Positions 8,170 through 13,717 of a DNA stretch of 18,522 nucleotides are shown one piece after another. The DNA is taken from positions 1-18,522 of the forward strand of contig NZ_JAVHLH010000025.1 of NCBI RefSeq assembly GCF_031082345.1. The letters are read 5' to 3'. The notes below the pieces were generated by a model. That model worked only from the letters and a program-made list of their open reading frames with translations, searched no databases and was not told the DNA's origin. Numbering within the stretch: the first letter of the stretch is position 1; every line of letters starts with the position of its first letter. The stretch is from Brevundimonas sp. (GTDB lineage: Bacteria; Pseudomonadota; Alphaproteobacteria; Caulobacterales; Caulobacteraceae). The translations under genes and the position numbers were made by a program.

Positions 8170-8206
8170 ATAGGTAAAATCTATCGAGGAAATGTGTTTG
8201 CAATCA
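8170..8206 (+). promoter_or_regulatory. OxyR-like binding site upstream of ahpC
   Basis: ATAG-N7-CTAT at 8170-8184 is a perfect match to half of the OxyR consensus (ATAG-N7-CTAT-N7-ATAG-N7-CTAT) and contains the LysR-type T-N11-A. The second half (8192-8206) matches poorly (ATGT, ATCA). It ends directly before a TTGACA (8207-8212), where an activator would contact RNA polymerase. The region is strikingly AT-richer than its surroundings. No oxyR gene is in the window. Confidence 0.55.
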
Positions 8207-8235
8207 TTGACATTGTGCAGTGCAACCGCCAATTC
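8207..8235 (+). promoter_or_regulatory. Predicted activator-dependent ahpC promoter
   Basis: A consensus -35 TTGACA (8207-8212) lies directly downstream of the OxyR-like site. The position of a -10 element 17 bases on (8230-8235, CAATTC) is a poor match, which fits a promoter that needs an activator. The -10 location is uncertain. Confidence 0.4.
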
Positions 8236-8243
8236 GCGGTTGC
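8222..8243 (+). repeat. Perfect 8-bp inverted repeat in the ahpC promoter/leader
   Basis: GCAACCGC (8222-8229) and GCGGTTGC (8236-8243) are perfect inverted arms around a six-base spacer. The repeat overlaps the presumed -10/start region of ahpC, so it could be an operator for a second regulator or a 5' leader hairpin. Confidence 0.5.
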
Positions 8244-8302
8244 GGCGCCGCTCCCCCGGCGCTCCAGAGCTTCCCTATTCAGAACCATCAGGAGAACAGC
8301 GC

Positions 8303-8857
8303 ATGCTGGGCGTCGGTCAAAAACTGCCGGAATTCAAGATCACGGGCGTGAAGCCGGGCTTCAACAGCCACGAAGAGAACGGCGTCTCGGCCTTCGAGCC
8401 GATCACCAACGAGAGCTTCGAGGGCAAGTGGAAGGTCCTGTTCTTCTACCCGAAGGACTTCACCTTCGTCTGCCCGACCGAGATCGCCGAGTTCGCCTCG
8501 CTGGCGCGTGATTTCGAGGACCGCGACACCGTGGTTCTGGGCGGCTCGACCGACAACGAGTTCGTCAAACTGGCCTGGCGCCGTGACCACGCCGACCTGA
8601 ACAAGCTGCCGATCTGGCAGTTCGCCGACAACGGCGGCAAGCTGGCCCGCGCCCTCGGCGTGCTCGACGAGGAAGAGGGCGTCGCCCTGCGCGCCACCTT
8701 CGTGGTCGACCCGCACAACGTCGTGCAGCACGTCTATGTCACCAACCTGAACGTCGGCCGCGCCCCCGCCGACACCCTGCGTGTCGTCGATGCGCTGCAG
8801 ACCGACGAGCTGTGCGCCTGCAACCGCCCGGTCGGCGGCGAGACCCTGGCGGCGTAA
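8303..8857 (+). CDS. ahpC: Peroxiredoxin AhpC (2-Cys, AhpD-dependent type)
   Basis: A 184-residue thiol peroxidase that reduces hydrogen peroxide, organic hydroperoxides and peroxynitrite in the cytoplasm. The peroxidatic cysteine is C57 in FTFVCPTE. The C-terminal ELCACNRP holds C171 and C173; this C-x-C arrangement, one of them the resolving cysteine, is like mycobacterial AhpC (which has three Cys) more than enterobacterial AhpC. The frame is open further upstream, but ATG 8303 has GGAG eight bases before it and gives the usual family N terminus (MLGVGQKLPEF). ahpD follows 83 bases downstream, with a terminator between them. The OxyR-like site upstream suggests peroxide induction. Confidence 0.95.
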   Translation: MLGVGQKLPEFKITGVKPGFNSHEENGVSAFEPITNESFEGKWKVLFFYPKDFTFVCPTEIAEFASLARDFEDRDTVVLGGSTDNEFVKLAWRRDHADLNKLPIWQFADNGGKLARALGVLDEEEGVALRATFVVDPHNVVQHVYVTNLNVGRAPADTLRVVDALQTDELCACNRPVGGETLAA

Positions 8858-8879
8858 CAGTAGCGTCAGCGTCTTCCTG

Positions 8880-8910
8880 ACAGGCGGCGGCGAAAGTCGC
8901 CGCCTGTTTT
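8880..8910 (+). terminator. Intrinsic terminator between ahpC and ahpD
   Basis: ACAGGCGGCG (8880-8889) pairs perfectly with CGCCGCCTGT (8898-8907). Two further pairs (one G-U) close on a GAAA tetraloop, giving a stem of about 12 bp, followed by TTTT. It starts 22 bases after the ahpC stop and 30 bases before ahpD, so ahpD would receive only read-through or have its own promoter. Confidence 0.8.
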
Positions 8911-8940
8911 GCATCCAGACCAGATTTTCGAGGACTCCCC

Positions 8941-9486
8941 ATGTCGATTGATACGCTCCGCGACCTCATGCCCGCCTACGCCAGGGACATCTCCCTGAAC
9001 CTCGGTTCGCTGGCCTCGGAGACGGTGCTGAACGACCAGCAGAAATGGGGCTGCTTCCTCGCCTCGGCCCGCGCGATCGGCGTCACGCCGGTGGTCCGGG
9101 CGATCGAGGCCCAGGCCACGGCCGTGCTGTCGCCCGAGGCGCTGAACGCGGCCCGGTCGGCTGCCGCCATCATGGGCATGAACAACGTCTACTACCGCTC
9201 GCTGCACCTGATGAAGAACAGCGAGTACACGACCATCCCCGCCCGGCTGCGGATGAACGTCCTGGCCAATCCGGGCGTCGACAAGCTTGATTTTGAATTA
9301 TGGTCGACGGCGGTCAGCGCCATCAACGGCTGCGGCGCCTGTCTGGACGCCCACGAGGGCGAACTGCGCAAGCACGGCGTGCCGGCGACCCAGGTCCAGG
9401 CCGCCCTGCGCATCGCCGCCGTGGTCCACGCCGCCAGCCGGATCGTGGCCTCGGAATCGGCGCTGGCGGCCCCGGAAGCCGCCTAG
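8941..9486 (+). CDS. ahpD: Alkyl hydroperoxide reductase AhpD (carboxymuconolactone decarboxylase fold)
   Basis: A 181-residue helical thiol-disulfide reductase that recycles oxidised AhpC, in mycobacteria taking electrons from dihydrolipoamide/Lpd. The redox pair is C131-G-A-C134 with H138 (CGACLDAHE), and E119 (DFELWS) matches the catalytic glutamate of the mycobacterial enzyme, whose numbering is one lower. The mycobacterial C-S-H-C has a His between the cysteines; here it is Ala/Gly, so one member of the described proton relay is absent. ATG 8941 has GAGGA six bases upstream. No ahpF is visible next to ahpC, which fits AhpD as reductant. The stop is five bases from that of the convergent SRPBCC gene. 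Confidence 0.95.
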   Translation: MSIDTLRDLMPAYARDISLNLGSLASETVLNDQQKWGCFLASARAIGVTPVVRAIEAQATAVLSPEALNAARSAAAIMGMNNVYYRSLHLMKNSEYTTIPARLRMNVLANPGVDKLDFELWSTAVSAINGCGACLDAHEGELRKHGVPATQVQAALRIAAVVHAASRIVASESALAAPEAA

Positions 9487-9491
9487 CCGCC

Positions 9492-10019
9492 CTACGACAG
9501 GTGATCGGCCAGCCGGCCGAACTGCTCGGCGATGACGCCGTCGATCGCGTCGGCCATGGCCCCCGCTCCGGGGCCGGTGACGACGAAGGTCCATTTCAGC
9601 GTCCGCCCCGGCTCGCCCTCGATCACAGCCCAGGTCATGGTCAGGACGGCGTCGGCCCCGATCGACTGCAGCGGCCCGAACGGGGCGTCGAAGCGGACCA
9701 GTCGCTGCGCCGGCCAGACCAGCACGGTCTCGGCGTGTTTGACGCCGCCGCCGGGCAGGGATTCGCACCAGCATCCGCCGGGCCGCAGGTCGAGCGAGAT
9801 GTTGGCGGCGTCGCCTGAATAGGTGTGGGCGTCGCTCCACCATGCGGCCGGGCGGCCGATAGCCTCGAGGATCGCCGGGTCGGAGGCCGGGACCGCGCGT
9901 TCGTAGGTGAGGCTGAAGCTGTTCTCGGAACGGTTCGAGACCTCGGCTGCGGCGGGGCCGGCAGCGACCGCTGGCAGGGGGGCGATGGCCAGGGCGGCGG
10001 CGAGCAGCAGGCGTTTCAT
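9492..10019 (-). CDS. Secreted SRPBCC/START-like domain protein
   Basis: A 175-residue protein with a clear signal peptide (MKRLLLAAALAIAPLPAVAA, cleaved near residue 20). The remainder resembles the SRPBCC (Bet v1/START-like) fold: an early AVPASDPAILEAIGRPAAWW segment, a W-S-D-A-H-T-Y motif, alternating beta strands, and a long C-terminal helix (AGAMADAIDGVIAEQFGRLADHL). Such domains bind hydrophobic ligands; a periplasmic or exported version is less common than the cytoplasmic type. Function is unknown. GGGAGGA lies seven bases before the ATG, a strong ribosome binding site. It lies 61 bases downstream of murI on the same strand and may be cotranscribed with it. Confidence 0.75.
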   Translation of the reverse strand: MKRLLLAAALAIAPLPAVAAGPAAAEVSNRSENSFSLTYERAVPASDPAILEAIGRPAAWWSDAHTYSGDAANISLDLRPGGCWCESLPGGGVKHAETVLVWPAQRLVRFDAPFGPLQSIGADAVLTMTWAVIEGEPGRTLKWTFVVTGPGAGAMADAIDGVIAEQFGRLADHLS

Positions 10020-10080
10020 GTGAGGGTCCTCCCGGCCGCATCCGCGCCCACGCCGTCGCCGACGTCAAGCGCAGCCTTCT

Positions 10081-10941
10081 TCAGGCGGCCGCGAAGGTCA
10101 GCGGCGCGCCCCAGAACTGGGCGACCAGCTCGGACTGCGGACCGGGCCGGCCGGTGGTCAGGAAGTCGCGACGGCCCGAGCCGCCCAGGGCGTATTCGGG
10201 GTGGCGCTGGAAATAGCGGTCGAGGGCGTCGGCGACGGCGGTCGGCTGGTGGATCACCGGCGTGCCCTCCGGCAGGGCGGCGGCGAACAGGTCGGCGACG
10301 ATCTCGTAGTGGGTGCAGCCGAGGATGGCCTTGTCCGGATGGCGGCCGATGCGGCGGCGCAGGGCGTCGACATGGTCGTTGACGACGACCTTCAGCTCTT
10401 CCGCCGGGGCGCCCAGCTCGATCAGGCCGGCGAGGCCCGGGCAGGGCTCGGAGAAGACGGCCAGGTCCTCGCGCCGCTTGTCGATCTCGATCTCATAGAC
10501 CCGGCTCATGGCGGTGGCGGCGGTGCAGAAGACGCCGGTGATCTCGATCGCCTCCTTCTTCTCGCCCTCCTCGCGGCCGCGCTCGGCCTCGTACGTCCAG
10601 GGCAGGCCGGTGGCGGCCTCGATGGTCGGGACGATGATGCCCAGCACATTGACCGGCCGGCCGTGCCGCGCCCGCGCCTCGGGAACCCAGGTCTGCTGCA
10701 GCCGGCGCAGGGCGATGGCGCTGGCGGTGTTGCAGGCCAGGACGATGACATTGGCGCCGGCCTCGAACAGCCGCTCGCAACCGGCCCGGGTCAGGTCGAC
10801 GATCTCCTCGCCGCCGCGTCCGCCGTAGGGGGCGTTGGCCTGGTCGGCCAGATAGATGAAGTCCCGCTCGGGGAACCGCCGCGTCAGCTCGCGGTGGACC
10901 GTCAGCCCGCCCACGCCGGAGTCGAATACGCCAATCGCCAT
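10081..10941 (-). CDS. murI: Glutamate racemase MurI
   Basis: A 286-residue cytoplasmic enzyme interconverting L- and D-glutamate for peptidoglycan. The catalytic features are D7-S8 in GVFDSGVGGLTV, the first catalytic cysteine C70 in LACNTAS, and the second, C209, in LGCTHYE with H211. LADQANAPYGGR (31-42) is the conserved P-Y-G loop. Between the two halves, at about 115-133, there is a charged Glu/Arg/Lys-rich insert (EAERGREEGEKKEA) longer than in E. coli-type enzymes. ATG 10941 gives the expected N terminus; the ribosome binding site is weak. Its neighbours do not belong to cell-wall synthesis. Confidence 0.96.
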   Translation of the reverse strand: MAIGVFDSGVGGLTVHRELTRRFPERDFIYLADQANAPYGGRGGEEIVDLTRAGCERLFEAGANVIVLACNTASAIALRRLQQTWVPEARARHGRPVNVLGIIVPTIEAATGLPWTYEAERGREEGEKKEAIEITGVFCTAATAMSRVYEIEIDKRREDLAVFSEPCPGLAGLIELGAPAEELKVVVNDHVDALRRRIGRHPDKAILGCTHYEIVADLFAAALPEGTPVIHQPTAVADALDRYFQRHPEYALGGSGRRDFLTTGRPGPQSELVAQFWGAPLTFAAA

Positions 10942-10982
10942 GGGGCCTGTTAGCGGTGCGGCCCTTTGTCGTCCACGCCGAA

Positions 10983-11010
10983 GATTACGCCCCGTTCATG
11001 TGACAGTCAG
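10983..11010 (-). promoter_or_regulatory. Possible murI promoter, overlapping the divergent peptidase promoter
   Basis: On the minus strand CTGACT (11010-11005) and GTAATC (10988-10983) are spaced by 16 bases. Each matches the consensus only partly. It shares DNA with the candidate promoter of the divergent peptidase gene, so the two could compete. Confidence 0.25.
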
Positions 11011-11028
11011 CCGCCGGAGGGCCTAGGT
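11000..11028 (+). promoter_or_regulatory. Predicted promoter of the M3 peptidase gene
   Basis: GTGACA (11000-11005) and CTAGGT (11023-11028) are spaced by 17 bases. The -10 region GCTAGGT-like context (preceded by C) resembles the alphaproteobacterial CTANA form. Transcription would start around 11035, about 29 bases before the ATG. Confidence 0.4.
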
Positions 11029-11063
11029 AGAGCGCAACGACGTGAACCGACGGAGCCTTGTCC

Positions 11064-13235
11064 ATGCATAGACGCCAACTTCTCATCGCCGGGGGCAGTT
11101 TGTTCGCCCTGTCGGCCTGCGCCTCCAACGGCATGGACATGGGCGGCGCCTCCCCCGCCAGCCTCGCGGACGACGCCCGCATCGGCCGCGCCGTGCTGCC
11201 GGCGCAGACCCCGCGGGCGGAGCTGCTGCAGCCGTGGAGCGGCCCCTATGAAGGCGTGCCGCCGTGGGATCGGGTCTCGGCGCCCAAACTGCGCGAGGCG
11301 ATCCTGGAAGGCATCGACCTGCAGCGGGCCGAGATCGAGGCCATCGCCGACAATCCAGCGCCCGCCACCTTCGCCAACACCATGGTCCCCTACCAGATGG
11401 CCGGCGAGCCGCTGGACCGGGCCTCCAGCCTGTTCGGGGTGATGACCCAGAACATCGGCTCGGACGACTACCAGGCCGTCGACACCGAGGTGTCGCCGCT
11501 GCTGTCCGCCGCAGGCGACGAGATCATCTTCAACGAGAAGCTGTTCGCCCGCATCAAGGCGGTCGCCGACGGCGCCGCCGCGGCCGGCCTGACCGCCGAG
11601 CAGACCCGCCTCTCGGAGCGCACCCGCGACGCCTTCGTCCGCAACGGCGCGGCGCTGAACGCCGCCGGCAAGGCCGAGCTGGGCCGGATCAACACCGCCC
11701 TGTCGAACGCCTTCACCAGCTTCAGCCAGAAGGTGGTGGCCGACGAGAACACCTTCACCCACATCCCGGACGAGTCCGGCGTGGGCGGCCTTCCGGACTC
11801 GAACAAGGCGGCCGCCGCGGCCGCGGCGCGCAGCCGCAACCTGACCGGCTACGCCATCGTCAACACCCGCTCCAGCGTCGACCCGTTCCTGTCGTTCGGC
11901 GACGACCGGGATCTGCGCGAGAAGGTCTGGCGCAAATTCGTCAACCGGGGCGACAACGGCGACGGCAACGACACCAACGCCATCATCGCCGAGATCGTGA
12001 AGCTGAGGGCCGAGCGCGCCCGCCTGCTGGGCTTCGGCAATCACGCCGAATGGCGGATGCAGGACACCATGGCCAAGACCCCGGCCGCGGCCATGGACCT
12101 GATGAACCGGGTCTGGGCCCCGGCCAAGGCGCGGGTGATCGAGGAGGTCGCCGACATGCGCGCGATCGCCGGTCATGACATCGAGCCGTGGGACTATCTC
12201 TACTACGCCGAGAAGGTCCGGAAGCAGAAGTACGACCTCGATCAGAACGAGCTGAAGCCGTATTTCGAGCTGAACAACGTCAAGCGCGGCGCCTTCCACA
12301 TGGCCGAGCGCCTGTATGGCTACCAGTTCACGCCGCTGCCGAAGGGGGCCGTCCCGGTCTTCCATCCGGACGTCGAGGTGTTCGAGGTCACCGACAAGGC
12401 CACCGGCCGCCACGTCGGCCTGTTCTACTCCGACGACTTCGCCCGCGCGGGCAAGCGTTCGGGCGCCTGGATGACCACCTACCGGTCCTATTCGACCTAT
12501 GACGGCGTCAAGAACGTGCTGGCGTCGAACAACAACAACTTCATCAAGGCCGAGGGCGACGAGCCGATCCTGATCTCGCTGGACGACGCCGCGACCCTGT
12601 TCCACGAGTTCGGCCACGCCCTGCACTATCTGTCGTACAAGATCACCTATCCGGCCCTGGGCGGCACGCCGCGCGACTACGTCGAATATCCGTCGCAGGT
12701 GCACGAGCACTGGGTGCTGAGCCGGCCGATCCTCGACGGCTATATGAAGCATGTGGAGACGGGGCAGCCGATGCCGCAGTCGCTGGTCGACAAGATCGAG
12801 GCGGCCAACACCTTCAACCAGGGCTATGAAACGGTCAGCTATCTGTCGTCGGCCCTGGTCGACATGGACCTGCACACCCGGGCGACGCCGCCGACCGACA
12901 TCGACGCCTTCGAGCGCGAGAGCCTGGCCCGGATCGGCATGCCCAAGGAGATCGTGATGCGGCACCGCCTGCCGCAGTTCAATCACCTGTTCACCTCGGA
13001 CGCCTATTCGGCCGGCTATTACAGCTACCTGTGGTCCGAGGTCATGGACGCCGACACCTGGGCCTATTTCGAGGAGTCGGGCGACGTCTTCAATCCGGAC
13101 ATCGCGGCCCGCTACAAGGCCATCATCCTGGCCGAGGGCAACACCACCGACCGCGGCGAGGCCTACCGCCGCTTCCGCGGCCGCGACCCGGATGTCACGG
13201 CCCTGCTCAAGGTCCGGGGTTTCCCGACCAACTGA
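11064..13235 (+). CDS. M3-family zinc metallopeptidase (Dcp-like), predicted Tat-exported lipoprotein
   Basis: A 723-residue oligopeptidase. HEFGH at residues 514-518 supplies two zinc ligands and the catalytic Glu, and E541 in YVEYPSQ is the expected third ligand (PSQ is a family hallmark). AGYYSYLWSEVMDADTW downstream is the Tyr-rich substrate-binding segment of M3 enzymes such as peptidyl-dipeptidase Dcp and oligopeptidase A. Most of these enzymes are cytoplasmic, but here the N terminus (MHRRQLLIAGG...LSAC) has twin arginines, a hydrophobic core and a lipobox Cys at residue 19, suggesting Tat export and lipidation. ATG 11064 is preceded by CGGAG eight bases upstream; a TTG two codons earlier is less likely. 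It probably degrades short peptides in the periplasm. Confidence 0.92.
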   Translation: MHRRQLLIAGGSLFALSACASNGMDMGGASPASLADDARIGRAVLPAQTPRAELLQPWSGPYEGVPPWDRVSAPKLREAILEGIDLQRAEIEAIADNPAPATFANTMVPYQMAGEPLDRASSLFGVMTQNIGSDDYQAVDTEVSPLLSAAGDEIIFNEKLFARIKAVADGAAAAGLTAEQTRLSERTRDAFVRNGAALNAAGKAELGRINTALSNAFTSFSQKVVADENTFTHIPDESGVGGLPDSNKAAAAAAARSRNLTGYAIVNTRSSVDPFLSFGDDRDLREKVWRKFVNRGDNGDGNDTNAIIAEIVKLRAERARLLGFGNHAEWRMQDTMAKTPAAAMDLMNRVWAPAKARVIEEVADMRAIAGHDIEPWDYLYYAEKVRKQKYDLDQNELKPYFELNNVKRGAFHMAERLYGYQFTPLPKGAVPVFHPDVEVFEVTDKATGRHVGLFYSDDFARAGKRSGAWMTTYRSYSTYDGVKNVLASNNNNFIKAEGDEPILISLDDAATLFHEFGHALHYLSYKITYPALGGTPRDYVEYPSQVHEHWVLSRPILDGYMKHVETGQPMPQSLVDKIEAANTFNQGYETVSYLSSALVDMDLHTRATPPTDIDAFERESLARIGMPKEIVMRHRLPQFNHLFTSDAYSAGYYSYLWSEVMDADTWAYFEESGDVFNPDIAARYKAIILAEGNTTDRGEAYRRFRGRDPDVTALLKVRGFPTN

Positions 13236-13238
13236 GCC

Positions 13239-13289
13239 AGGGAAAAGAGACAAGAGGCCCGGCGGAGCGATCCGCCGGGCCTTTTCCCT
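13239..13289 (+). terminator. Strong, probably bidirectional terminator between the peptidase gene and the UrcA-family gene
   Basis: An inner hairpin of 12 perfect base pairs (AGGCCCGGCGGA, 13255-13266, with TCCGCCGGGCCT, 13271-13282) is closed by a GCGA tetraloop and followed by a T run. Flanking AGGGAAAAG (13239-13247) and CTTTTCCCT (13281-13289) form a second, outer inverted repeat. The A-rich left flank reads as T-rich on the minus strand, so it can terminate the convergent gene as well. It starts 3 bases after the peptidase stop and ends 5 bases before the other gene's stop. Confidence 0.82.
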
Positions 13290-13294
13290 GCGCC

Positions 13295-13582
13295 TCAGGC
13301 CACCAGCGGGACGCGGCTGAGGGCGTAGTCGACCTGGGCGGCGCCCGGCAGCAGGGTGACGGCCTCATCGCGGACGGCCGCCTGGCAGGCGACGCGCCCC
13401 CCGATCATCGGCACGTTGCGGCACAGTTTGCGGGCGGCGGCGCGGACCCGCCGGTCGAAGGCGTCGGCCCCGGCGGCGGTGGACAGGTCCAGGTCGCCCC
13501 AGGGGATGCGAACCTCCCCGGCGGAGGCCGAACCGGCGGCGGCGAGAGTCAGGACGGCGGCGAGAGAAGCGAGGGTTTTCAT
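13295..13582 (-). CDS. UrcA-family secreted protein
   Basis: A 95-residue protein with a cleavable signal peptide (through ASA at residue 21). The mature part has the UrcA-family layout: V-x-x-x-D-L-D-L-S-T-x-A-G near 30-38, then A-F-D-R-R-V-R-A-A-A-R-K-L-C (41-54) and a second cysteine at 66, which probably form a disulfide. This family is common in Caulobacterales and sphingomonads, and its function is unknown. AGGAG lies six bases before the ATG. It is downstream of ppc on the same strand (135-base gap) and convergent with the M3 peptidase. Confidence 0.82.
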   Translation of the reverse strand: MKTLASLAAVLTLAAAGSASAGEVRIPWGDLDLSTAAGADAFDRRVRAAARKLCRNVPMIGGRVACQAAVRDEAVTLLPGAAQVDYALSRVPLVA

Positions 13583-13717
13583 GGCGATCTCCTGCGGAGA
13601 GCTGCGTCGCTCCTTGGCGGCGACGAGGCGGGAGATACGGCTACGCTGTTGCGGCCTGATGTGGATTTCGCGGCGGAATAGCGACGCCGGGTGAATTCCC
13701 GGAAAGCTTATCAGTGA

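Noticed and set aside
8192..8302. Extended N terminus of ahpC from an in-frame ATG at 8192
   Set aside because: The extension would lie in the OxyR-like site and promoter, has no family similarity, and ATG 8303 has an ideal ribosome binding site.
11007..13253. A 748-codon minus-strand open frame opposite the M3 peptidase gene
   Set aside because: The peptidase frame on the plus strand has HEFGH and other family motifs. The antisense frame has no recognisable domain and a shadow-like composition, and it spans the terminator and promoter of the real gene.
13687..13702. CCGGG-TGAATT-CCCGG hairpin downstream of ppc as a ppc terminator
   Set aside because: The stem is only 5 bp, and no T run follows on the minus strand. 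It may be chance in GC-rich DNA.
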